Shown: positions 11,838 to 22,107, counted from the stretch's first letter. The stretch: DNA of 64,000 bases from Synechococcus sp. RSCCF101 (GCF_008807075.1 NZ_CP035632.1:1984001-2048000), one strand, 5' to 3'. Numbers and translations are program-made. The notes: generated by a model not told the origin, from the letters alone.

Positions 11838-12562
11838 ATGTCCCAGGAACGTCCACGCCTGTTCGGCCGCACCCGCTTCCTGGTGGGCCAGATCGACGAC
11901 TTCCTCGACAAGCTGGCCGAGGGCGCCGTGCTGTTCGAGCGTGGCCTGCAGAGCCTGATCGAGCACGGTCTGGATGAGAACACCCGGGCCAAGGCCGATC
12001 AGCTGCAGGCCCTGAAGGAACGCTGCAAGGAACTGCGCCGCAACGTCTCGAACACGCTGGTGAGCGAGATGCTCATCCCCGACTTCCGCGGTGATGTGCT
12101 CAGCCTGCTCTCGATGCTGTTCGGGCTGCTCGATGTGATGGGACACACCTACATGGAGTTCCTGATCGAGCACGAGGGCATCAGCGAGACCACCGCCGTG
12201 GACCGCACCCTGGCCGCCACCGATCGGGCGGACGCCGCCTCGGACGACCCGCGCCGCCTGCGGCAGCTCTACCTGGACCTGGTCGGTGTGGTGGTCAAGA
12301 GCGTGCTCGCCGCTGTGGCGGGCTCCCGCGCCTTCTTCCGCAGCCCCGCCGCGGTGCAGGAGCACATCAACGCCATCCGCATCTACGAAAACGAAGCCGA
12401 TGGCATCGCCCTGCGACTCAAGCGGCAGGTCTTCGCCTCGTCCCTCAGCCTGGAGCGGAAGCTGCACCTGCGCGACGCGATCGATGTGATCGATGCCATC
12501 GCCAACCTCGCCGAGGACATCAGCGATGAGCTGGCGGTGGATGCGATCAAGCGCGAGCTCTG

Positions 12563-12563
<1 letters not shown>
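11838..12563 (+). CDS. DUF47 family phosphate-transport regulator
   Basis: A 241-residue all-helical protein of the DUF47/PhoU-like family that accompanies PiT transporters. It is built of long amphipathic helices with paired acidic motifs such as ENEADG in the C-terminal half, where PhoU-type proteins bind metal clusters. Its TGA overlaps the ATG of the PiT gene (TGATG), so the two are translationally coupled. This is the standard bacterial pairing in which the DUF47 protein controls phosphate flux through PiT. The mechanism in cyanobacteria is not established. Confidence 0.88.
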
Positions 12564-14154
<1,591 letters not shown>

Positions 14155-14161
14155 ATGGCTG

Positions 14162-14202
14162 CATTATCCCTGCCGGTCCGCCGCGCAGCGGTGGGGATAA
14201 TG
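14162..14202. promoter_or_regulatory. divergent promoter with mirrored -10 boxes (tRNA-Arg / rnpB)
   Basis: The 54 bases between the tRNA and rnpB contain a perfect 9-base inverted repeat, CATTATCCC at 14162-14170 and GGGATAATG at 14194-14202. Read outward, each arm gives the -10-like hexamer GATAAT. On the plus strand it ends about 8 bases before the first base of rnpB; on the minus strand it ends about 9 bases before the mature tRNA 5' end. Spacing in both directions is right for a -10 element, so this is most simply two divergent promoters. No clear -35 element is seen. The repeat could also form a hairpin. Confidence 0.6.
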
Positions 14203-14208
14203 ACGGCT

Positions 14209-14606
14209 GAAAGCAGGCGAGGTGATCGCGGCCGGCCTCCGCTCAGGGGTGCCGGCTGAGGAAAGTCCGGGCTCCCCGATGGCCAGGCCTGCTGGGTAAC
14301 GCCCAGTGCGGGTGACCGTGAGGAGAGTGCCACAGAAACACACCGCCGATGGCCCCGGAGCCCGCCTCCGGCGGCACAGGCAAGGGTGCAAAGGTGCGGT
14401 AAGAGCGCACCAGCAGCATCGAGAGGTGCTGGCTCGGTAAACCCCGGCCGGGAGCAAGGCCAAGGGGCAATGGCTGGCCATCGACCCAGCCCCGCCGCAA
14501 CGCGCCGCTCGAGGCCGCCGGTAACGGCGGTCCCAGATAGATGATCACCCCCGCGTCCGGCCGGTCCGGAGGCGGTGAACAGAACCCGGCTTACGTCCTG
14601 CTTTCC
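14209..14606 (+). ncRNA. rnpB: RNase P RNA
   Basis: The catalytic RNA of RNase P, which matures tRNA 5' ends. Conserved blocks are present in order: GAGGAAAGTCCGGGCTCC near the 5' end (CR-I), ACAGAAACA, the AGATAGATGATCACC block, and ACAGAACCCGGCTTA near the 3' end. The ends are set by helix P1, where GAAAGCAGG (14209-14217) pairs with CCTGCTTTC (14597-14605). At about 398 nucleotides it is a normal type A RNA. Open frames across it on either strand are ignored. Confidence 0.97.
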
Positions 14607-14665
14607 TCCATTCGATCGAGCGGCGGGCAATCCCCCCAGAATGCGGTGGGTCCTGAGACTGGAGC

Positions 14666-15748
14666 ATGCGCCGCCGTCAGCTGCTCATGGCGCTGGCTCT
14701 TGGGGCGCTCAGCGCGCCGGTGCTCATGGGGCAAGCCGGGAGCGGTGCTCCAGCGCTGAACGACCTGGCCCGCGGAGCGGGGAGGCTCTGGGGCGCGGCT
14801 GTGAGCAGCGCCCAGCTCGATGATCCGAACCTCCGGCGCCTGCTGCTCGCTCAGGTCGGCCTGATCGTGGCCGAGAACGAGATGAAGTGGGAGACGCTGC
14901 AACCGCAGCCCGGGGTCTTCCGCTTCACGGCCGCGGATCGCCTGCTGGACTTCGCCGAGCGGCACGGGCTGGCGATGCGGGGCCACACCCTCGTGTGGCA
15001 CCGGCAGGTGCCGGCCTGGCTGCGGCAGCTGGAGGGCCGGGCCCTGGAGCGTGCCATGGCCACGCACATCCAGACGGTGATGGGTCGCTACCGCGGCCGG
15101 CTCGACTCCTGGGATGTGGTCAACGAGCCGATCGCCGATGACGGCACCGGTCTGCGCTCCAGCTTCTGGCTCGACCAGCTGGGAGAGACCTACATCGCGC
15201 GGGCGCTGGAGCTGGCCCACGCCGCCGACCCGTCGGCCCGGCTGGTGATCAACGAGTACGGGCTGGAAGGCGATGCCCCGAAAAGCGCCCGCAAACGCCA
15301 ACGCTTCCTCGCCCTGCTGCGGGACCTGCGCCGGCGCGGCGTGCCCCTGCACGCGGTCGGCCTTCAGGCGCACCTGCACGCCCATGGGGGCGGGCCCACC
15401 ACCTTCGACCAGTTGCCGGCATTCCTTCAGGCGATCGCCGACCTGGACCTGGACATCCTGATCACCGAGCTCGATGTGAACGACCGCGACCTGGCCGCAC
15501 CGGTGGAGACCCGTGATCAGAAGGTGGCGGCGGTCTACGGCGCCTTTCTGGAGGCTGTGCTGCCCCAGCCCCGCCTGAAGCAACTGGTGAGCTGGGGCCT
15601 GAGCGACCGCGACACCTGGCTGAACTCCGCCTTCCCGCGCGCCGACGGCCAACCGCAGAGGCCCCTGCCGTTCGATGCGGACCTGCGGCGGAAAGCGGCC
15701 ACCGGGGTCATCGAGCAGTCGCTGCGGCGATCGTCCGGGACACCCTGA
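14666..15748 (+). CDS. glycoside hydrolase family 10 (endo-beta-1,4-xylanase-like), exported
   Basis: A 360-residue protein with an N-terminal signal sequence (MRRRQ then a hydrophobic run, probable cleavage near residues 22-25), so it acts outside the cytoplasm. The rest is a GH10 (beta/alpha)8 barrel. It has the substrate-site stretches ENEMKWE and GHTLVWH, the acid/base Glu in VVNEP (about residue 154) and the nucleophile Glu in ITELDVND (about 267). Known GH10 enzymes cleave beta-1,4-xylan and some beta-glucans. It lies about 100 bases before a HlyD-type adaptor and a BcsA-like glycosyltransferase, so trimming of the exported polymer is a more likely job than plant xylan degradation. The polymer is unknown. 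Confidence 0.9.
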   Translation: MRRRQLLMALALGALSAPVLMGQAGSGAPALNDLARGAGRLWGAAVSSAQLDDPNLRRLLLAQVGLIVAENEMKWETLQPQPGVFRFTAADRLLDFAERHGLAMRGHTLVWHRQVPAWLRQLEGRALERAMATHIQTVMGRYRGRLDSWDVVNEPIADDGTGLRSSFWLDQLGETYIARALELAHAADPSARLVINEYGLEGDAPKSARKRQRFLALLRDLRRRGVPLHAVGLQAHLHAHGGGPTTFDQLPAFLQAIADLDLDILITELDVNDRDLAAPVETRDQKVAAVYGAFLEAVLPQPRLKQLVSWGLSDRDTWLNSAFPRADGQPQRPLPFDADLRRKAATGVIEQSLRRSSGTP

Positions 15749-15854
15749 CCACCACTCGGCGCCGTGGGTTGTGCGGTGAAGGCCTGTTCCGCACCATACG
15801 GTCGCCCATCTCGCCGGCATCCCAGACGCGCCGGGCAGGCCTCCTCGCGTGCAC

Positions 15855-17261
15855 ATGGCTCACCGATCCCCATCGCTGACGGCCGCCGAGCCCCTGCAGC
15901 CTGCAGACCACGCACCACCGGAGCGTCTCACGATCTGGGTGTCGCGCATCGGGCGCAGCTGCCTCGTCTGCGCCGTGGCCGGTGCCTCCGATCCGCCGGC
16001 GTCGGAGGAGGGAACCGGTGCAGGCGGCAGCGGTGCGCCCCCCCCGCCGGGACCGCCCAGCATCAGCGCTCCATCGAGCCGCATCCCACGCTCCGGCAAC
16101 GCCAATCTGGCGATTGTGCTGATCGCACTCGGACTGCTGGCCACCGCGGCGGGCATCGCGGTCAACTTCCTCTCGGCCCGCTCCAGGGATGCCGTGATCA
16201 ATGCCGTGCCGATTCATGTGTCGGCACCGATCGAGGGGGTGGTGGAACGCATCGACGTGCAGCCTGGCAGCCTCGTGCAGGCGGGCGCGGTGATCGCACG
16301 GGTTCGCAACCCGGTGGCTCCCCGCGATGCGATCAAGACCCTCCAGACCGCCCTCCAGACCGCGACCTCCCGGGTGACGGATCTGGAGGAGCAGGAAGGG
16401 CTTCAGCAGCAGCGGCTCACCAGGCTGCGCAGCGACCGGGAGCAACAGCTGGCGCTGGAGAGCGAGCGGGACCGGCAGGAGATCCGGGAGACGGAGGCGG
16501 CGCTACAGCGCACCGGCCAGGCGCTCGCCTTCGCCCGCCGGGATGCGGAGCGGCAGCGCTTTCTCTTCGAGCAGGGCGCCGTGGCCGGCAACGTCGTTGA
16601 TCGCGCCTACACCGAGGTCGAGCAACGGCAGCACGAGCTGGATGGCCTCCGGTCCCGCCGCGCGGCCCAGAATGCGGTGCTGCGGGCATCGGAAGGCAAC
16701 CTCTCCCTGCGGCACAACCGCAGCGGGTTCGATCCATCCGTGCGGCTTCAGGAGGAGGAGCTCGCCCTGAACCGTTTGCAGGGCGACCTGCGCACCGAGC
16801 GGCGACGGGTGAGCGGCCTGCGCGAGCAACTGGCCGTGGCGGAACAGGAATGGAGCGAACGCCACGAATGGACGGTGCGCAGCCCCAGAACGGCCGTGGT
16901 GTGGGACGTGCTCGCCCAGGAGGGCGACCGGGTCAACGGTCTCGAACCGCTCTTGACCCTGATCGACTGTGAGCGGCGCTGGCTCACCACCACCATGACG
17001 GAGCACGATCTCAACGAGATCGGGGTGGGCTCCAAGGCACGGGTCCAACTGGTGGGAAACCGGCGGCGACTGCGGGGTGAAGTGGTCTCGATTCGCTCGG
17101 GGATCGGGCGCCTGCAGCTGGGGGAGGAGGCGATCCGTCCTGTGCCGATCAACCTGGCCCGGGAGAGCGAGGTGAGGGTCCGCCTGCTGAACGACTGGCC
17201 CGCCCCGCCCGAGGAATTCTGTTATGTGGGCTCCTCGGCCCGTGTGGTGTTCGGGTCATGA
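15855..17261 (+). CDS. HlyD-family membrane fusion protein linked to polysaccharide synthase
   Basis: A 468-residue inner-membrane anchored adaptor. A Pro/Gly/Ser-rich cytoplasmic leader of about 75 residues precedes one membrane span (LAIVLIALGLLATAAGIAV). A biotinyl-lipoyl half motif (VSAPIEGVVERIDVQPGS), two long coiled-coil helices rich in Gln, Arg and Glu, and a C-terminal beta-barrel with WTVRSPRTAVVWDV follow, which is the normal HlyD order. ATG 15855 is preferred over a GTG two codons earlier. Its stop overlaps the start of the glycosyltransferase (ATGA), so the pair is coupled. It probably bridges the synthase to an outer-membrane TolC-like exit; no such protein is encoded nearby. 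Confidence 0.87.
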   Translation: MAHRSPSLTAAEPLQPADHAPPERLTIWVSRIGRSCLVCAVAGASDPPASEEGTGAGGSGAPPPPGPPSISAPSSRIPRSGNANLAIVLIALGLLATAAGIAVNFLSARSRDAVINAVPIHVSAPIEGVVERIDVQPGSLVQAGAVIARVRNPVAPRDAIKTLQTALQTATSRVTDLEEQEGLQQQRLTRLRSDREQQLALESERDRQEIRETEAALQRTGQALAFARRDAERQRFLFEQGAVAGNVVDRAYTEVEQRQHELDGLRSRRAAQNAVLRASEGNLSLRHNRSGFDPSVRLQEEELALNRLQGDLRTERRRVSGLREQLAVAEQEWSERHEWTVRSPRTAVVWDVLAQEGDRVNGLEPLLTLIDCERRWLTTTMTEHDLNEIGVGSKARVQLVGNRRRLRGEVVSIRSGIGRLQLGEEAIRPVPINLARESEVRVRLLNDWPAPPEEFCYVGSSARVVFGS

Positions 17262-19444
17262 AGATCCTGCGTCCCGAACGCGCGGGGGGCGGCCCAAAAC
17301 GCCTGGCCCCCTGGGCCTGGAATCTGCTGATGATCTCGATCATCGCCCTGGCCGGTGCCCTGCTCTTCGCCAACCTGCGCGTCTCCCTGGTGGCCCCGGG
17401 GCTCCTGAATCCCCTGCAGATGCGCCAGTTGCCGGAGGCGATGCAGGTGCAGGAGCCCTGGCGCGATGTGCTGCTGCCGCTGACCGCCAGTGCGGCGGCC
17501 TGCCTGGCCGCCTCGTTCCTGCCCCACAGAACCTGGGCCCATCTGCTGGTGTCCTCCCTGCTGGCGCTGGTGTCGACGCGCTACTTCATCTGGCGTGCCA
17601 CCACGATCAACACCGCGCATCCTGTCAGCTTCGCCTTCAGCCTGGTGTTCTTTCTCTGTGAAGCCACCTACCTGATTTCACTCCTGCTTCAGTTCTATCC
17701 CTCCCTGTTCTTCCGGCCGGGCCAAAGACGCCGCGAGGCCGACACCCTTCGACCCTGGCTGGACGCGCATGCCCCCAGCGTGGACATCTTCATCCCCACG
17801 TACAACGAAGCCGAGCGACTCATTCGCCGCTGTGTGCTCGCCTGCAGGAACATCGAGTATGCGAACAAGACCATCCACATTCTCGACGACGGCCATCGCA
17901 GCAGCATCGCGCGCCTGGCCGAGGAGCTTGGCGTGCACTATCTCAGCCGGCCGGACAACCGGGATCGCAAGGCCGGCAACCTGAATCACGCCCTGGCCCA
18001 CACCAGCGGTGAATTGATCGCCGTGTTTGATTGCGACTTCATCCCCTTCGCCCGCTTCCTGGAGCGAACAGCGGGATTCTTCTCCGACGCCAGCGTCGCC
18101 CTGGTTCAGACCCCACAGCACTATTTCAACGCCGACTTTCACAACCGCAACCTCGGTGTCGACGTGGTGCTGCCGGGCGACATGGATTACTTCTTTCACT
18201 ATGTGCAAGTCCTGCGCGACCGCTTCAACTGCGTCATCTGCTGCGGCACATCCTGCGTGGTGCGCCGAGCCGCCCTGGAGCAGATCGGCGGCTACGTGAC
18301 CCATTGCATCGTGGAGGACAGCCAGACCGGAACGCGGCTGCTCACACGCGGTTGGCGCATCGTCTACATCGATGAGATTCTCAGCCTCGGGGAGGTGCCC
18401 CGCACCTTTCGCGATTACCTCGAGCAGCGCCTGAGGTGGCTGCAGGGAAACGTGCAGATCTTCTGCTCTCCCAGAGAGATGCCCATCTGGAACAGCCTCG
18501 ACCGCTGGCAGACAGCGAGCTACGTCACCCTCCTGATCAGCCTGTTCACGCCCTTGTTCAGAGCCGTGTACATCGTCTTTCCCCTGCTCTCGCTCCTGGC
18601 CGGTTTCACCCTGATCGCTGCGCCACCGATTGAATACATCTCCTACGGCCTCCCGTTCATTCTGATGCATTACGTGCTGGGGTACTGGCAGACGGATGGC
18701 CACTATTTCCAGTACTGGACCGAAGTCTATGAAGCGCTGTTCTGCTTTCCGGCTCTGATGCGACTGGTGCGCCTGATTCGCGATCCCTTTCGCAGGCTCG
18801 GCAGTCTGGTGACGAACAAGAGCGTCAATCACAGCGAACAGACGGTGGACCTGCCTCTGGCTCTTCCGTTCCTGGTTTACCTGGCGCTCTTCGCGCTCGC
18901 CCTGCTCAGCCGCTACGGCGTGCCCCTGCTGGACGTGCGTTGGTACCGCTCGCCGTTCGAGGGGGAAGCACTGATGCTGGCGTGGAACTTTTACAACGCT
19001 CTGCTGATGGGGGTGTGCCTGCTCGCCTGCGTGGACAAACCCGTGCGTCGGCGCACGGATCGGTTCCCGCTTGAGCTGATCTCCTGCCTCGAGCTCGACG
19101 GCCGCGAGTTCTGGGGGGTCACCGGCGATGTCTCCGAGGAGGGGGCCGGTCTGCTGCTCACCACCTCGGGGCCCTCCAGCCAGGGCGGCAAAGGCATCCT
19201 GCGGGTGCCGCAGTACGACCTGCGCCTGCCAGTGCAGTTGATGCGCATCACCCTTCAGGACGGCTACCCCCTGCTGGGACTGCGCTTCCTGCTGGCTGAG
19301 CAGCAGGCGGAGGCCGCCATGATCCGCCTGATCTACGGCGAGAGCTCCTGGTTCCAGAAACTGCCCCGGATCAGTTTTCTCGATTCCCTGTTCGTGCTCC
19401 TGGGCAGCGTGTTTCGAGCCGAGCCGATCGTGCAGCGCTATTAA
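17258..19444 (+). CDS. BcsA-like processive glycosyltransferase (GT2) with PilZ domain
   Basis: A 728-residue inner-membrane polysaccharide synthase of the cellulose synthase type. Four membrane helices precede the GT2 domain and about four follow it. Catalytic motifs are present: DDGHRS (about 208), DCD in FDCDF (about 257), CCGT (about 327), VED (about 352, where classical BcsA has TED) and QRLRW (about 389). A C-terminal PilZ domain keeps RxxxR (RRTDR, about 597) and DxSxxG (DVSEEG, about 624), so c-di-GMP control is expected. The upstream HlyD gene overlaps it. Product is probably a beta-1,4-glucan; another beta-glycan is possible. Confidence 0.9.
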   Translation: MKILRPERAGGGPKRLAPWAWNLLMISIIALAGALLFANLRVSLVAPGLLNPLQMRQLPEAMQVQEPWRDVLLPLTASAAACLAASFLPHRTWAHLLVSSLLALVSTRYFIWRATTINTAHPVSFAFSLVFFLCEATYLISLLLQFYPSLFFRPGQRRREADTLRPWLDAHAPSVDIFIPTYNEAERLIRRCVLACRNIEYANKTIHILDDGHRSSIARLAEELGVHYLSRPDNRDRKAGNLNHALAHTSGELIAVFDCDFIPFARFLERTAGFFSDASVALVQTPQHYFNADFHNRNLGVDVVLPGDMDYFFHYVQVLRDRFNCVICCGTSCVVRRAALEQIGGYVTHCIVEDSQTGTRLLTRGWRIVYIDEILSLGEVPRTFRDYLEQRLRWLQGNVQIFCSPREMPIWNSLDRWQTASYVTLLISLFTPLFRAVYIVFPLLSLLAGFTLIAAPPIEYISYGLPFILMHYVLGYWQTDGHYFQYWTEVYEALFCFPALMRLVRLIRDPFRRLGSLVTNKSVNHSEQTVDLPLALPFLVYLALFALALLSRYGVPLLDVRWYRSPFEGEALMLAWNFYNALLMGVCLLACVDKPVRRRTDRFPLELISCLELDGREFWGVTGDVSEEGAGLLLTTSGPSSQGGKGILRVPQYDLRLPVQLMRITLQDGYPLLGLRFLLAEQQAEAAMIRLIYGESSWFQKLPRISFLDSLFVLLGSVFRAEPIVQRY

Positions 19445-19478
19445 GCCCGGAGCGGTGGCGCCGGCGATCGGCCCGGCT

Positions 19479-20288
19479 TCAGAACCCCAGCGGCGGCAAC
19501 CCCGCCGGCGGCGGGATCAGCAGAGCCTCCCGCTCCGCGGCCACACCCTCCTTCCAGCTCTGCCAGGTCGGGCTCGCCAGCACGATGCCGGCCACGGCGG
19601 CGGCCAGGCGCTGGCCCGCCTCCACATCCGAGGGGTAGTGCAGACCGCAGGTGGGGCGGGCCGTGGCGGCGTGTTCCGCCACCGTGAGCAGCCGCTCTCG
19701 CCGCTCCGGCAGCAGGTCGGCCAGCAGCAGCGCCGCCCCCCAGTACCAGGTGGCGTGGCCGCTGGGATAGGACAGGCTCCGCTCCAGCGGCAGGCAGGGC
19801 CTCAGATCATCATGATCGAGGAAGGGGCGCCGCCGGCCCACCTTGTTCTTGATCCGGGTCTTGGCGCCGTCGAACAGGGCCAGAAAGGCCGGCAGATCCC
19901 GCAGCACGGTCGGAGCGCTGCGGCGCAGGCTCGCGCCCACGGCGGCATCGAAACGACTGAGATCCCGGCCCAGCAGGCTCCAGCTGCGGGCCACACCCGC
20001 CGGGGTCCGCCGCTCCTGCAGCCAGCGCAGGATGGCCAGATCCCGTGCCAGCGCCTCGCTGCCGGCAGCCGGTGGCGGGCCGATGCGCTGCTGCAACGGG
20101 GCCACCGGCACGGTCAGACCGGCCGCCGCCGCCGTGCCGCTCACCACCTCGGCCGGCAGGGGATCGGCCCGGCCGGCGGCCACTGGCCCGATCCCGGCGG
20201 AGCCCAGACTGACCGTGACCAGCAGGCCGGCCAGGGCCGCAGCGCGGACCGGTGCATCCCATGCGCCCCTCTCGCCCCGACGGTGCAT
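19479..20288 (-). CDS. PAP2-family acid phosphatase, exported
   Basis: A 269-residue phosphatase of the PAP2/class A acid phosphatase superfamily. The three-part active site is present: K-x6-RP (KNKVGRRRP), PSGH (SYPSGHAT) and the third motif with the catalytic His in CGLHYPSD. The start was placed at the Met before HRRGERG because it is followed by a hydrophobic segment (AALAGLLVTVSLGSAGIG) that looks like a signal peptide, so it should act in the periplasm. An upstream extension of 41 codons has no such feature and would overlap the rnc promoter. Substrate is unknown. It converges on the BcsA-like gene and diverges from rnc. Confidence 0.82.
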   Translation of the reverse strand: MHRRGERGAWDAPVRAAALAGLLVTVSLGSAGIGPVAAGRADPLPAEVVSGTAAAAGLTVPVAPLQQRIGPPPAAGSEALARDLAILRWLQERRTPAGVARSWSLLGRDLSRFDAAVGASLRRSAPTVLRDLPAFLALFDGAKTRIKNKVGRRRPFLDHDDLRPCLPLERSLSYPSGHATWYWGAALLLADLLPERRERLLTVAEHAATARPTCGLHYPSDVEAGQRLAAAVAGIVLASPTWQSWKEGVAAEREALLIPPPAGLPPLGF

Positions 20289-20341
20289 CGCCACAGCCTG
20301 ATCCTCCGATCCGAGCCAGCCTGGCAGCGTCGCCCCGACCC

Positions 20342-21103
20342 ATGGCCGATCCCGAGCCGATCTCCACGCGCCGCCGCCGGGAGCTGCAGCGCTTCCTCGC
20401 CCAGCTGGCACCCGATGGCGGCATCGAAGCCGGGGATCTGGCCCCCGTCGATGAGGCCCTGACCCACACCTCGGCCGGACTGCCGCGCAACCATGAACGG
20501 CTGGAGTTCCTCGGCGATGCGGTGCTGCGCCTGGCGGCGGCCGAATACCTGCAGCGCCAGCATCCGCAGCTGAGCGTGGGTCAGCACTCAGCTCTGCGCT
20601 CGCTGCTGGTGAGCGATGCCTGGCTGGCCGATCTGGGTGAGCGCTGCGGCATCGAGCAGGTGCTGCGGGTGGGGCGGCGCACCTCGCACGACCGATCAGC
20701 CCGCCGGACCCTGCGGGCCGAGGCCACCGAAGCCCTGATCGGGGCTCTCTACGTGAGCCGCGGCAGCCTCGAGCCCATCCATCGCTGGCTCACACCCCAC
20801 TGGCAGCGGAGCAGCGCCGCGATCCTGGCGGATCGGCACGGCTGCAACTGGAAATCAGCCCTGCAGGAGTGGAGCCAGGGTCGCGGTCTGGGCCTGCCCC
20901 GTTACGACTGCCGCGACGAGGGCAGCGGCCATGCCGACCCGCAGCGCTTCCAGTGCCGGGTGCATCTCGAGGGCCGGGAGCTGGGTCAGGGACGGGGCGG
21001 CTCCCGCCGGGCTGCCGAACAGGATGCGGCCCGGATGGCGCTGGACCGGATCGATCAGACCGCGGAGGACGGGTCGAGCGGTGCGCCGCAGCGGTCGCAG
21101 TGA
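20342..21103 (+). CDS. rnc: ribonuclease III
   Basis: A 253-residue double-strand-specific endoribonuclease for rRNA and mRNA processing. The nuclease domain signature NHERLEFLGDAVLRL is intact (around residues 48-62), with downstream acidic residues of the active site in EATEALIGALY. A double-stranded-RNA-binding domain follows, beginning near NWKSALQEWSQGRGL. The ATG at 20342 is used; the open frame upstream runs into the divergent phosphatase. Its 3' end overlaps the convergent ion-channel gene by 49 bases. Confidence 0.95.
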   Translation: MADPEPISTRRRRELQRFLAQLAPDGGIEAGDLAPVDEALTHTSAGLPRNHERLEFLGDAVLRLAAAEYLQRQHPQLSVGQHSALRSLLVSDAWLADLGERCGIEQVLRVGRRTSHDRSARRTLRAEATEALIGALYVSRGSLEPIHRWLTPHWQRSSAAILADRHGCNWKSALQEWSQGRGLGLPRYDCRDEGSGHADPQRFQCRVHLEGRELGQGRGGSRRAAEQDAARMALDRIDQTAEDGSSGAPQRSQ

Positions 21104-21900
21104 CGGGCGTCCGGGCGGTGTCCGTAGCGGCCGCAGCGGCCGCAGGTGCGTGAGTCGAGTGCGGTCTGGCGCAGTCCCTCGTAGGTGACGATGCCGGTGG
21201 GGATGGCGATGATCCCGAAGCCCAGCATCATCACCACCGCCGCCAGCACGCGGCCGAGGGAGGTCTGGGGCACGAAGTCGCCGTACCCCACGGTGGTCAT
21301 GGTCACGATCGCCCAGTACACCCCCTGGGCGACGCTGGTGAACTGGGTCTCGGGGTGCACGCTCTCGATCGCCACCATCGCGTAGCCCAGCACCACTTGC
21401 AGGATCACGACGAAGAAGATGAACACCACGATCCGCCTGGCGCTGGCCCGCAGCGCATTGGCCAGGGTGGTGGCCTCGTCCATGAAGCGGAGCAGCTTGA
21501 ACACCCGCAGCACCCGCCCGAACTTGAAGACCCACAGCAGCAGGCCGCTGTTGATCTGGGGAACGAAGAAGAACAGAACGGCCATGAAATCGATCAGGCC
21601 GTAGAAACTGAACAGGTACTGCAGGGGCCGCACGGACACCAGCAGGTGCAACAGGAAGTCGGCCACGAACACCGCGAGGGTGACCTCCTCCATCAGCTCG
21701 AGAACCCGCACCTCCGCCGGCTCGAGCGGGTGTCCGTCGAAGAGCAGCAGCAGAACGCTGAGCAGGATCGCCCCGAAGACCGTCAGGTTGTAGAGACGGC
21801 CCGCGGGGGTGTCGGCCTCCAGCACCGTGCGGCGCAGGCGCAGCAGCCAGGCACGCGACGGCCGCCCCTCCGGGACCGGCGCAGGCCCAGGAGCGCTCAT
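21055..21900 (-). CDS. voltage-gated-type potassium channel with C-terminal zinc ribbon
   Basis: A 281-residue channel subunit with six membrane helices. An S4-like stretch (FKFGRVLRVFKLLRF) carries spaced basic residues, and the pore loop has the K+ filter TTVGYGDFVPQT at about residue 200. After S6 the protein ends in CGRCGRYGHRPDARHCDRCG, a four-Cys zinc-ribbon pattern, instead of an RCK or cyclic-nucleotide domain. Selectivity for K+ follows from TVGYG. It overlaps rnc tail to tail by 49 bases. The role in cyanobacteria is unknown; membrane potential or osmotic adjustment is plausible. Confidence 0.88.
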   Translation of the reverse strand: MSAPGPAPVPEGRPSRAWLLRLRRTVLEADTPAGRLYNLTVFGAILLSVLLLLFDGHPLEPAEVRVLELMEEVTLAVFVADFLLHLLVSVRPLQYLFSFYGLIDFMAVLFFFVPQINSGLLLWVFKFGRVLRVFKLLRFMDEATTLANALRASARRIVVFIFFVVILQVVLGYAMVAIESVHPETQFTSVAQGVYWAIVTMTTVGYGDFVPQTSLGRVLAAVVMMLGFGIIAIPTGIVTYEGLRQTALDSRTCGRCGRYGHRPDARHCDRCGAPLDPSSAV

Positions 21901-21907
21901 CGGGTCC

Positions 21908-22093
21908 TCAGGCCTGCGTCAGATGGCGCAGCGGCAGGGTCACCAGCTTGTCCCAGTTCCCTCCCTCGAACAGCACGGCGGCGCGGTCGCCGCTGATGCG
22001 CTGCACGAAACCGGTGTAGCCCCGGTAGATCGAGCAGGGGTCGCTCACCACCACGGTGGACCCGGGCAGGATGGGCAGTGGGGACGTGGCCAT
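21908..22093 (-). CDS. ndhS: NDH-1 subunit S (NdhS-like)
   Basis: A 61-residue SH3-like protein. The segment [11 protein letters not shown] followed by [11 protein letters not shown] and the very characteristic [14 protein letters not shown] match NdhS, the ferredoxin-docking subunit of the cyanobacterial and plastid NDH-1 complex in cyclic electron flow. The internal ATG 22093 is used because the eight codons upstream are not like the family. It ends eight bases before the start of the ion-channel gene on the same strand and is divergent from rimM. Identification rests on one strong motif. Confidence 0.82.
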   Translation of the reverse strand: MATSPLPILPGSTVVVSDPCSIYRGYTGFVQRISGDRAAVLFEGGNWDKLVTLPLRHLTQA

Positions 22094-22107
22094 GGAGCGC
22101 CGGAGCG

